From Isochrysis galbana (taxonomy: Eukaryota; Haptophyta; Isochrysidales; Isochrysidaceae): a stretch of DNA of 64,000 nt. Below are positions 29,889 to 41,000 of this stretch, one piece after another. Each line of letters starts with the position of its first letter. The stretch's first letter is position 1. The translations under genes and the position numbers were made by a program. The notes below the pieces were generated by a model. That model made no database searches, had not been told where the DNA came from, and worked only from the letters and a program-made list of their open reading frames with translations. The DNA lies in the NCBI GenBank assembly GCA_018136815.1, contig CM030939.1:5148010-5212009 (forward strand). The letters run 5' to 3'.

Positions 29889-32127
29889 ATGTACGTCACC
29901 GTGGTGGGCGGCGGCAACTCCACGCCCATCTTCGCGGCTCTCGCCAAGGACGCAGGGCACGAGGTGGCGATCCTAACTCGCCGTCCCTCCGAGTGGGACC
30001 GCTCCAACGTCGGCTTCATCAATGAGGACCTGGGCTACTTCCCCTCCTCAGAGCTGAGGGTGGAGGTCGACCTCGTCACAGATGAGCCAGCCCTCTGCAT
30101 CCCTCAGGCGGACATGATCTTCCTCGCGGGGTTGCCTATCCACCACAACCCGACCGTACTAGCACGCATCAAACCACATCTCGACATGAGCAAGAAGGTC
30201 TTTATCGGCTCGATCTGCGCGTATGGAGGCTTCAATTGGGTCGCCGCAGAGGCACTCGGGCCTGGTGCGTACTCGCTCTTCGGCACGCAGCTCATCCCGT
30301 GGTGCTGTGGCACGGTTGAGTACGGCAAAACTGGCCTCGTCATCGGCGCCAAGCGCCTGCTCCGCATTGCGACCGAGGACGGAAAGGACGCGGATGGGGT
30401 GAGTGCACGCTGGGCGGGGTGCGGGTGGGGCCCGACCTGCCTAGCATCGAAGCACGATGGGTATGCCCTCCGAGAATAGTCCAATACGGGCTGTGCGGGT
30501 CCCGAGTCAGCAACGGGGCTGCACGTGTTTTGTTTGTCCTGGGCTATGCCCGCACGCCGCAAGCTGCGCCAGCCGCGGCGTAATGGATTCCTCTTGAATC
30601 TCGGTTGCTAGTGCAAGTAGGGTGTCTCTAGTGCCTCTACCCAGCCCAGCGGCGATGCCCCTGTGTGCCGATGCCTTGTCAGGTGAAGCCCATCTTGGCC
30701 AAGATCCTCAAGATGCCTTTTCTCACGGACACTGACTTCCTGGCATCCACCCTGTGGCCAAACAACCCATCCCTGCACCCACCTATCTTGTATGGTCTCT
30801 TCAAGGATTGGGATGGGAAGAGTGCATATGACCCGGAAAAGGTGAAGCTGCCTAAGCGCCTAAATGCATCTCTCGCCGTCACCAGTGCGCATCGTACATC
30901 CAGCTCGCTATGAACCTTTATTCATACATCGCACAGCACAGCGGCGAAGTGTTCGCCTTGCAGGAACCATGGAGAGAGGATCTATCTCACTGCATTATGG
31001 CCATCGACGGCTGACAGTCTATGGTATCGCTTGCAGGTTCCGATGGCCATCTACAAGGATCTGCGTACAGACTCGGCGCATACTCTAGTGAGCATGGATC
31101 AGGTGCGCTGCCGGCGGCGGCTCCCGAACGGCAGCCAATGATGGCGCCCTGTGCCAATTCGCATAGGCTTCCTGAGGGGACTGAAGGGCCACGACTCTGG
31201 GATAGTGGAACAACGGAGAGGGGCTCAATCATGCACTTTCCGAGCACAGCCTCTACCCATGAGTGTGGCGCGCCTGCTGAGCATCTTACTCGTGAGTACT
31301 CAGCCGCTTTTTCCTCTTTGATCTCAATTGTTTCTTGCGCACTCCCACACGCAGGAATTGTGTGCCATTGTCGCGGGACTGCGAGCGGTGCTTCCGAACA
31401 ATCAACACCTCAAGAGCGACTTCTCTATGCACCATTGCGTCATGGAGAACTATGAAGAACAGGTGAAGCATGTCGAGCGGTCTCTCGGGCCATAATCTCT
31501 TTGTATGCACTATTTCCAAGTGGCAAATCAGTGTTGTCTTGGCCTTAGCATAGCTACGCCTTGTTTGCAAGCTGTCGTGCATGAGCCTATCAAACGCTTT
31601 CATGATATTCCTTGCCTGCTTCTACAGATTACATGTGCCTACGATGCGGTGACGTCTATCATGTCCAACAAGGCCTTTGCCAAGCATAAAATCCCCTACA
31701 CATCGGTGCGTGGTCTGCCAAGCGTGTGTGGTCCAGTGAGCCTTTGCGACCACCCGTTGCGGCGGAATTCCGCTAGCAGTCCAAACTACCGTTCGGTAGC
31801 TACAACAATCCCAACCACGGTGATATAGCTACAACAAACGTCTGTTGCCTACAGGTGGATGGCGGAGTCGTGCCTACGCTTAAGCACAAGTTCTTCGAGA
31901 CCGACCTCCCATTCGGCTTGTGCACTTTTAAGGATATTGCCAACATGATCGGCGTGCCCACGCCCACGATCGATGCCATGATCCGTTGGAACCAAAAGCT
32001 CATTGGGAAGGAGTACTTGACGGAGACGGGTGCTATTGATGGCGTAGACGCATCGGAGTGTGTTTTGCCCTCGCGCTTTGGCCTCACTGCCAAGACTCTC
32101 GAGTTTGGCAATCGTAAAGGCAAATGA
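29889..32127 (+). CDS. NAD/NADP octopine/nopaline dehydrogenase family protein, 6 exons
   Basis: The family reductively condenses an amino acid with a 2-oxo acid (opine formation) or oxidises the opine; the substrate here is unknown. Exons: 29889-30398, 30683-30841, 31037-31102, 31355-31462, 31628-31705, 31855-32127; GT-AG, in phase, 397 residues, the usual length. Residues 1-12 give the dinucleotide loop VTVVGGGNST. DMIFLAGLPIHHNPTVL and KVFIGSICAYGGFNW complete the Rossmann domain. Exon 2 opens the helical opine domain with STLWPNNPSLHPPILYG, whose Asn-Pro-x-x-His (His about 202) matches the catalytic His region. The C-terminal exons carry VPTLKHKFFETDLPFGLCTFKDIANMIGV-type sequence (key FETDLPFGL, DIA, GVPTP). 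No targeting peptide is evident, so it is likely cytosolic. Start: first ATG after the CT tract. Confidence 0.88.
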
Positions 32128-33044
32128 GAAAGCTAGCCATCGTGGCGCATGTATTCACCGAGCAAGCGCAGCCTGCACTTTGCCTCAACTACACCTGGAC
32201 ACCGCTGCCTATGGGTGTGGTTGCAGCACCAACTGTAGAGGAGCGGCTACTCGTACGGCTACCTCCAAAACACGACACACTCCTGACTTCAAAGCCTGAC
32301 CACACACCTTCAACACCTCAATCCATCATCAGCCTCACCATCCATGATGACCGTAGACGCCCTCTTTCAGGGCGGGTGAACACTCTCGTCTTGCTAAAAA
32401 TGAAGGAGGGGGGTGGGGGGCTTTTTGACCGGAGGCGGAGGGGCCAGAGGAAGCTAGCGATGGCGGTGTTTCCGGCCCCCGCCAGACTCCGCTGTCCGAA
32501 ACGATCGGATCGCAGCCTCGGACCCGCCCCCCCGATGACACATTCTAGCTCTAGCGGCTCAGCAACTATCACTATCAATAAAAATCTTAAAAACTAGTGC
32601 CGCTACATGCACGGCGTGAGGCAGGTTGCGCTAGTGCTACTCCTAACTACCCTCCCTTTCTTACCACTTCCCCTTTCCCCTCCCCCCATTTCGTCCTTTC
32701 CTGGCAAATGGAGGGAGGGGAGGCCGCGCGCGTTGCTTCGATCAAGGGCGTGAGATAGAGGGGGTAAGCGCAGTGAGTGGTGTCCTTGTCCTTGTCCTTG
32801 TCCTTGTGTGGGTGTTCTTCCCGCCCCCTTGGGGGCCGGTCCTCAGTAGAAACCTTTTTCCTAGTTCAGGGGGTTCATGTTATATTTCTGATGCCTAGTT
32901 CGGTCGCTACTTGCGCCAAAGCGTCCGAGATCTCCAAGTTAAAGTCTTTATCCACTGAATACAGTAAGAGGGGTGATCATTCTGCGCAAGTGTTTGGTGC
33001 TCGGGGCGTGCAGTCCAAGTCTTTCTCTCTGAGGTTCAACTAAG
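32128..33044. other. Intergenic, no gene seen
   Basis: Opine dehydrogenase 3' side. Holds a CCTTGT hexamer repeat near 32783-32807; nothing else supported. Confidence 0.5.
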
Positions 33045-33440
33045 TTTATACTTGGTTCGCCCATGGGGGGGCACGAGCCCCCCCCTCTCTCCACTCCTCC
33101 CCTGCCATGGGGGAGGAACCACCCACTCTCCTGGCATGCCTGATGGCTTGCCAGGAGGCCACTGCCCTGCTGACCCACTCTCTCCCTGACAGGTTCGCCT
33201 GATTCGCGCGTCCTGGCCCCTCGTGGCCAGCCCATCGCTCCAACCCCCCTCCCCCCTGTTCGACAGGCAGACAGGTGCAGAGTGGGGGCCCCTGAGGCCC
33301 AGGAGCGCCAGCGAGGGAGAGGCAGGGGAGACCAGGGCCCAGCCCCAGCCTCCTCTGCCCCTGAGCTGGCCTCCAGGAGCCTCCAGGGGTCGCCAGAGGC
33401 AGCTGCAGGCCTGTCGCAGGCGCGCCATCGCGCGTGCCTG
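33045..33440 (-). repeat. Repeat A, copy 3 (diverged, inverted)
   Basis: Read on the minus strand it aligns in order with copies 1 and 2: CAGCTCAGGGGCAG, GAGGCTGGGGCT, CCTGCCTCTCCCTCGCTGG, CCTGTCTGCCTG, GGAGAGAGGGGGG, ending in a TATAAACTTAG sequence equivalent to TATAAAAGTAGG. Confidence 0.75.
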
Positions 33441-33496
33441 CAGGAGAGGGGAGAGAGAGCGCGGAGAAGGGGGTGGGCGGAGCGAGGGCTCCGCTC

Positions 33497-33779
33497 ACCG
33501 GAAAATATGTAAGTCCCGCACCTGTTTACAGGAGAAGTCGGGACTGAGGACGCCGCCAGCCCGGTAGGCATAGGAGGAAGGGGGGAACGGATCACCGGGG
33601 GGGGGCGCGGGCCACCGACCATATCTAAGCCCATTTCCCCTATCCCCCTAGTAGTGCACGGGGGGAGTCGCCTGATGGCGGGGGGGAAAGGGCCGGGAGA
33701 GAGGGGGTGTAGAAAGGTTTGCTGCGTGAGTAGAAAGTAGAGGGTCCACGGCCGCGTGTGCGGTGAGACTATTAAGAAG
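33497..33779 (+). repeat. Repeat D, copy 2
   Basis: Partner of 26371-26675, ending with GGCCGCGTGTGCGG and ATTAAGAAG. Confidence 0.85.
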
Positions 33780-34680
33780 TTAATTAATTTCTCTCTGAGG
33801 CTTAAGGCGTTGGAAGAAACCTACCTTCGCCTTGACTAGCCAGTGGTATCTCGAGAATATGGCTCTTAGAATGGCTTTCGTCGATCTCGCCTCGGCGTTG
33901 CCGTAGTGACGTTGTAGAAGTCCGTTAGTACATAGCAGCATCTCCATGCCAAGATACCTAGATATCCCGAGGAGAGGTGCGGTCTGTCGACCTGGTAGCA
34001 GAAGAGGCGCTGCGCCGTCTCGTGTTGCAAGGGGTTTCGTGCGTTAAAAAGTTGCTCAATGTATGCGAAGATCGGGTCCGTCGCGTTACAACGCGCTAGC
34101 AGTGTACAGACGACTCGGGGGCCGCCCCACAGAAGCGGCAGCCGTGGGCCGTGGGGTCACTGCGTCAAAGATGCGGAAGACAATGTACGTGGCGACCTCC
34201 TTGAGGGAGGACCGGATTGCGCTCGACTTGCGTGGGGCTGAGTCGGCTAGCGCGCCGTAGTTGACCGCGAATTCGTGTGGGACTCCCGAGAGAATTGCTT
34301 GTAGTTTGTCGCCGTAGGCGGCCTTGAATTGATCGTGTGCGTCGTCAGCTCGACGTAGAAGATCCAAGGGCCTTTACGGCCCTTGTCCATCCCATCCGGG
34401 GTGGCATCAAACATCAAAGCCTTCTAGCTTGGAGAGAAGGAATTTCATGAAGGTAGTGCTACATCTTCGCTCTTAACATCCTTTTTGTCTTCAGCTAGCT
34501 GAACGAAAAAGGGGGTGTCTTCGGGTTCTTCCTCCTCATCCAGAGGGGTCGCTGGCCATTGCGGAGACTTTCCCGCGTGTGTCCTTCTTTTTCTTCCCGC
34601 CACGCGCCACGTTCCCCTCCTGTTTTTTTTATTTTTTCTCATCCTCTCCCAAGTTTTGTTTCAATCCTCAGGAGTTTTGT
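33780..34680 (-). pseudogene. Degenerate coding remnant, unidentified
   Basis: On the minus strand three blocks in different frames look protein-like: acidic DEEEEPEDTPFFVQLAEDKK (about 34460-34560), DATPDGMDKGRKGPWIF (about 34360-34415) and AAYGDKLQAILSGVPHEFAV (about 34260-34330), then LQHETAQRLFCYQVDRPHL (about 33990-34045). The frame changes and absence of an ATG suggest a decayed element-encoded gene. No family recognised. Confidence 0.3.
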
Positions 34681-35579
34681 TTTTAGCCCCCCTGATATCG
34701 TCAGGTATCAGCGGTCTAGCGAGGACCTGCTGATATCATGATATCAGGACCTGATATCAGCTTGACGTCCCATCCGGGGCGATGGGGAGAGGGCGCGAAG
34801 CCACCTACTCATAATAGTAGTTGAAGTCGTTCCCGAGGGTGTCATGATCATAAGAGCACCGGGCTAGTGGGAGTAGGAGTAGTGGTACTTACGCTCAGAG
34901 CTCAGATGTTTTAGTAGTATTATTATGTGCGCATCGCATGACATGTAGTGCTAATTTTTAGATGGCTGATGCCTACAAGGTGGTCAAATCTTAACACACA
35001 AGCGATCAACGGGATGCTGATGCGTCGAGGTGCTTGCATGCTTTGTCGGACAATGCACAACATCCTCATCCTTGATGTCCTCGACGTGGTTGAGACACCG
35101 AAGCGAGACAATAATCAAAGTGGTACAGTTCACTCGCAAGCAAAAAATCGCTGTTCAACCCGTGCAGCACATCTATGTTTTGTTGAACAACAGGTGACGA
35201 GAGGCATTGCAGGAGAGGGGGGGGCAAGCAAAAGTGTGCTCTCTTGCGACAAGAGCTAGGCCGATGCAGTTCTTCGAGACGACAAGGTGCCGAAGGATAG
35301 TGACGAATGGGAGCCCTCTCTAGGATAGGGATGACCGCGGCCAAGTTTAAACAACCGCGGGCCGGAGGCATTTGGAACTCTCGCGCGCGTCATCAGCAGG
35401 CGTCATCAGCCACATTTCATCTGTGGCATCATCGATGGCATCCTTGATTGCGGCACTTTCTTCGCCCAGGAGCCGGCCAGATGGCAGGCCTTAAATGTGC
35501 AATACAGCATTGCGGTGTCGCTGATACACGTCTCTGATTTGGATCCATGGGAAGCGCTAAGGGACGCATCAAGATGTAC
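34681..35579. other. 3' flank of PP2A-C, palindromic GATATC cluster
   Basis: Near 34695-34760 the words CTGATATC, TGATATCATGATATCA and CCTGATATCAG form overlapping inverted repeats. No gene recognised in the rest. Confidence 0.5.
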
Positions 35580-37397
35580 TCACAAGAAATAGGCGGGCGC
35601 ACGACGTGACACATGCGGCTCGCCTCGCCTCGGCGCCGGGTCGAATTGGATGCTGTGGCAGAGGAGGAAAGGCATCAGTGATTAGGGAGGGGGGACGTCG
35701 CAGGCATAGCGAAGGCCGCCGAGGAGCTCCCGTAGTGTGGGCTCAGGCGAGGCAGGCCGATGACTCACAAGTTGTACTTGAGGTGCTCATCCACCTCAAG
35801 TATGGCAGCCTGGTTTCCACATCGATAGCAGTAGTTTGGAGCGGAGAAAATGGTGACCACGTTCCTTTCATGGCACCATGTGTAGCCCTGATCGTGGGAT
35901 TGTGTGCGCCAAACAAGATTACGCTTAGGGATTGTGCCAGTAATTCTGGCGCGGGAAGACGGTCATGAATGATCCACACCACCCCACAGGTCGTATGGGC
36001 GCGCGGGAGGCAGAACGCCTCCCATGGCACAGCATCACTCGCCTCCATAGTCAGCTGATGGGCACGAGCGACTAGCATCAAGCCATTATTCTGGTTGAAT
36101 TGTTCGCTAATGTCCATGCCAAAGGTGTGCCCCGCGCCACGCGGCGATATCCCCCATCCGCATCGGTCGTCAGGATCTGACCAGAGCAGATCGCACATTG
36201 GCCCTTCGTGAGGGATCTCCTCACGCGGCAGCTGTTGGACCTGAAAGGGTAGCGACAGATCGGGCATGGCTTGGTGATATGTGACTTTGGACTTACGTGC
36301 TCGCGAAGTGCTCGCCAGTCCCCGACACCGTAGCAACAACGCCCCGACCTACGTCGGGCAGCCTCATCCCCAATTAGCACACCTCATCAAGCGAATCGAT
36401 CGACGGAGAGAGCCCCCCATGGACGCAGAAGATCTTGTTGTCGACCAGGGCCCCCAGCGGGATGCAGTCGAACCTACGTGAAGTGCACGAACGTCTCCCT
36501 TACTCGCCATACCAAGCTAGCAAAGTCGAAGCGCCAACGTGGCAGAGGGAACGACCCTCTGTCCCCTTCCAGAGACGAATCCTGTGCATGCCTTCTCAGC
36601 TACGAGCGGTGTGAGCACTCACAGATCTGTGAACAGCTTCCAGACATTCGCGTTGCCGTACTTGCGAAGGCATTCATCGTAGAACCCGTACACCTGTGTT
36701 ATCTGCCTGGACTCGTGGTTTCCACGCAACAGGAAGATACGATCACGATACCGAACTGAAGGCGTGGTGTGGGCTGGGATGTCAGAGTGCAGGGGCTCTG
36801 GTTTGGCCCAACAGACTGCCCAACAGACTGCCCACAGACTGACTTGGGTGGCCTCGCTTGGAGTCAGTACACGCTCACCTTTCAGAGCGACCAAGAGCGT
36901 GACGGTCTCCACCGAATAGTAGCCTCGGTCCACGTAGTCTCCCATGAAAAGATAGTTTGTGTCCGGACACGGCCCGCCGATGCGGAAGATCTCGATCAGA
37001 TCGTGGAACTGCGCGTGAATGTCTCCACAAATGATGATTGGCGGAGCGACCGTGAGGACATTGGGCTCATCGAGAAGCACTTCCCTCGCCTGCGTACACC
37101 GATGGCCGGCCTCGTCAGCCGTGAGTGCCGCAGGCGATCTATAGTGACCGGCGCTCTTCCGCCTTCCTCGCCCCCCCCCCCCCCCCCCTTTCCTCTCCCT
37201 GCCTGTTCTGCCGTCAGACCATCCTCCCCCTTCCCCCCTTTTCCCCCCGTCCCCCCTAACCCTCGTCCCCTCCCCCGTCCCCCTCCCCGACTGGGCTTCA
37301 CCTTGTGGCAGAGCGCCTCGACCTCTGCCTCGCTGAGCGGCTTGCACTCCTTGAGCTCGGCGATCTGCTTGTCCAGCTGCGAGGTGGCCGAGTCCAT
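35580..37397 (-). CDS. PP2A-C: Protein phosphatase 2A catalytic subunit, 7 exons
   Basis: Ser/Thr phosphatase of the PPP family, core of the PP2A holoenzyme. Exons: 37397-37302, 37089-36879, 36755-36623, 36473-36383, 36240-36043, 35887-35769, 35652-35580; phases close to 306 residues (309 typical). The metal and catalytic motifs are GDIHA (family GDxHG), [30 protein letters not shown] and the [11 protein letters not shown] loop. [20 protein letters not shown] and the YFL C-terminus identify PP2A rather than PP4 or PP6. Intron 5 uses a GC donor (GAG then GCGAGT). Two oddities: Ala replaces the last Gly of GDxHG, and the tail reads APAYFL rather than TPDYFL; the terminal Leu, whose carboxyl group is methylated in PP2A, and Tyr are kept. 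It is divergent from SF3B3, 654 bases apart. Confidence 0.93.
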
Positions 37398-38051
37398 GGC
37401 GGCGGCCCCCCGCCCGGCGCGCCAGAAGCCGCGGGCGGAGGGGGGAGGAGAGGGGGGACAGAGAGCGGGGGGGGGGGGGGGGAGGCTCCCCCCCGCGCGC
37501 GCCTCCTGCCCCGGCGCGCCCCTATTTTTATAAACCTCCCTCCTCCCCCCCTCCCGCTCTTCTCCCGCTCTCCTTTCTCCCGCGCCTCACCTCTCCTCCC
37601 CACGACGGAAGAGCACCAGCCCAAGAACTCAAGGCAACCATGGAATAAAGGATTGTGCGACGAGTCCCATGGAGCCAAAGTCGAGGCGGGCAGAACACCC
37701 AAGCCGGCGGCGGCGGCGGCGCGGGGGGGTTCTTTACTTTATGACCGCTGCGACCGGGATGTTGGGCGGAAGAGAATATAGAGTATGGGAAGATTCGTGG
37801 TTCGAGGAGGGGGGCCTTCAAGGGGAAGGGCAGATGTTTAAAAAAAAAAAGGGGGGGGGGAGAGCCCCCTCTCGCGCGGTTGTAGCCCCGGGGCTCTTTC
37901 CTTCGGTCAAGCTGCTTCCCCTCTCCCCGCTCCCCCCCCCCTCTCCTCACTCAGCGCGCGCGCCTCGCGCATCGTCGGCGGCGGCGGCGACCCAAAGGGG
38001 CGGCGGGAGGGACAGGGAGAGAGGGAGGGAGGGAGAGAGAGAGGCCGCGCG
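37398..38051. other. Shared upstream region of PP2A-C and SF3B3
   Basis: C/T-rich at about 37530-37610 (purine on the PP2A coding strand), an A10 run followed by G10 at about 37842-37860, and a GA-rich tract 37985-38042 just before the SF3B3 ATG. It may act as a bidirectional promoter. Confidence 0.6.
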
Positions 38052-41000
38052 ATGTCCGTCGCGATGGGGCCCATCCATCTCTACGCCCTCACACTCCAGC
38101 GCTCCTCTGCCATTACCGCCGCAGTCTTTGGCAACTTTTCGGCCGCACGCCAGCAAGAACTCGCAGTGGCGCGAGGCAAGCTGATCGAGCTGCTTCGGCC
38201 CAACGCGAACGGCAAGGTGCTCACGGTTGCCGCATCAGAAGTGTTCGGTAACATCCGATCCATTGCCACCTTTCGGCTTACCGGAGGCAACCGTGACTAC
38301 CTCGTCGTCGGCTCCGACTCGGGACGGTGTGCGGCCACCCGATGTTCAGCCGCATGGTGGCCGGGCGCGCGCTGCTACTGCTGTGTGCACGCGAGGTCGC
38401 CCGGGATGGCACGGCACTACGGGGCGTGGCGGCCGCGCGCTGTCGCCCCTCCGCGCGGGCAACGAATCACAACTGCCCAGACTCGTCAGCATCTGCTCCC
38501 CACGAGTTGTTGGTTTGGGCTTCAGAGCCACGCATTCAGGGCCCGCCCCCCTTGACTCCAGCGGCACCGCTCGGCTCCATTTCAGGATTGTGATCCTCGA
38601 GTTCAGCGCTGAGAAGGGCGGTTGGGAGCGCGTGCACTGCGAGACGTTCGGCAAGTCAGGGGTCCGGCGGATCGTTCCTGGCCAATACGTCGCCACTGAC
38701 CCACGTGGCCGAGCGGTGAGCAGCCTCCAAAATAGCGGATGCGCATTCTCCATGGGCATCTGCTCTCGCCAGCACGAGCGATCGTGGCTTGCTCAGCGAC
38801 GGGGAGTGATGTTATGGCGTGTGAGCGCGAGTGCGAAGTGCATGTTGGCGCCATGGTCCATGATGTGGCGGTGGGTTCTCAAAAATATCCCGGAGCTTCT
38901 CACGGCTGCGTGCAGTCAGCAAGCGTGGCTGCGCTTGAACGCTGGCCGTCGCTGTTCCCGCCGCTCACTCGCTAGGCGTCTGCTTGTTTTGCCATCGAGC
39001 TCGGTTACCTCCCTTGCTCATGCGCCAGGTGATGATCGGCGCAGTCGAGAAGCAGAAGCTCGTGTACATCCTCAACCGAGACTCGGCGGCAAGACTGACG
39101 ATCTCTTCGCCTTTAGAGGTGCTACAGCGCCGCCTTTGACCTACTGGCAAAAGCGAGCGCTTCATTCCACCAACCCTCGATCGCTCTGCTGACTCTCAGC
39201 ATTTCCCGTGCATTTATGCCCACCACGCCTAAACTCCGCTCTTCTCAGGCTCACAAGTCCAGCACCCTCACTTTTGCTATGGTGGGTGTCGATGTCGGCT
39301 TCGAAAACCCAATCTTCGCCGCGCTTGAGGTGGATGTGGAGGAGGTCGAAAACGATCCGGAAACACAGGAGGTTCTTTACGAAAAGGCGCGCCGCCAATC
39401 CTGCACCCATTCATCCAAACAGATCATCAGATCGATCCATGCCACCTACGAGGCTTTGCGTCTATCAGTGTGCAACTACCGCCAACATCAGTCGAGCACG
39501 CCAAGGCCATCCGGCGCGTTTGCAGTGGAAAGGCACCGCCGCCCGGTCGAGGACGAAACATCCCTCCTGCCACTGTCCTCTCAGGTGCTCACTTTCTACG
39601 AGCTTGACCTTGGGTTGAATCATGTCGTCCGCAAGTGGTCTGACCCTGTGGACCCCACCGCAAACATGCTCATCGCGGTGCCGGGAGGCGCGGATGGACC
39701 AGGCGGTGTTCTCGTCGCCGCCGAGAACTTTCTGGTTTACAAGAATCAAGGGCATCCAGATAAGCGGTGCGCCAGCACATCTCGATCGCAGCCTCCCCAC
39801 TCCCTTTTTCTCCACAGATGCTATGGCCGCTGCTGCAGCCCACCGCCTCTGTGGCATTGTGACCGTGACTGCATGTCGTTCGGCAATGACGACAACCGTA
39901 GCGCCCCTCTGGCCCCGCTGCGCCGTCGGCAGGTGCCCTCTCCCACGACGCCGCGACCTGCCCCCCGAGCATGGCCTTCTCATTGTCGCATCGGCCGTGC
40001 ATCGGCAAAAGGATCTCTTCTTCATCCTTGTGCAGTCCGAAGCGGGAGACCTTTACAAAGTGACCGTCACACACGAAGAGGACCAGGTATGCGAGGCGAC
40101 ACAGACAGCGCGGCCCCTTCTCCCAGATGAAGCCCATGCATCTCATCCGTGCTGGAAGAGGTGACGGCCGTCTGTGCTACGTCTCTAGTATGCATTGTCG
40201 ATGCGCGCTCCGCGACAACCCCTGCATCATGCTAAGGCTGCCCTTGAATTCGTGGCCGCATGGTGCGGTAGGCTGGTCTGCTCGAGGAACAGCGCTTCTG
40301 CCCACGCCTCGCACCGCCAAAAGTATCGCAGCGCACGCTCACCTCCCACTCGCTTCTCCCTTCCCACCAACGTCCAGGTTACTGAGTTGAAGGTTCGGTA
40401 TCTGGATTCAGTTCCCACGTGCGTCTCCTTGTGCATTCTGAGGTCGGGATTCCTTTTCTGTGCTTCCGAGGCCGGCAACCATGGCTTCTACCAGTTCCAA
40501 GGCGTGGGAGAAGATGACGATTCCCCCGTTTGCTCCTCCATCACCTTCGAGGTGCAGACAGCACCTAGCTTCCCCAGCTGGCTCTCAACGCGCAAATTGC
40601 CTAGCGCACCCAGCCGGCACTCTCTTGAGCTCACCCGACAATATCCCTGTATCGTTTGCGCATCACTTCAGTCTGGAGACGAGGCTGTCGTTGAGTTGGA
40701 ACCTCGCCCGCTTCGCAACCTTCTGCACGTCGACGACATCGACACTCTCAATCCTTTGCTCGACGCCAAACTCCTCGACCTGGCTGGCGGAGTGGCGGGT
40801 GAGACCACGCCTCCCGTTGGGCTCACGAAAGAAAACCGCGCTCACGACCCCTTTACTTGTGTACAGGCGGCGCAGCGGGTGCGCCCCCGTCGCTCATCGC
40901 CCTCTGCGGTCGATCGGCCCATTCGACCTTGCGCGTCGTGCAGCACGGACTTTCAGTCTTCGACCTCGCCGTTTCGGAACTTCCCGGCAACCCGAACGCT

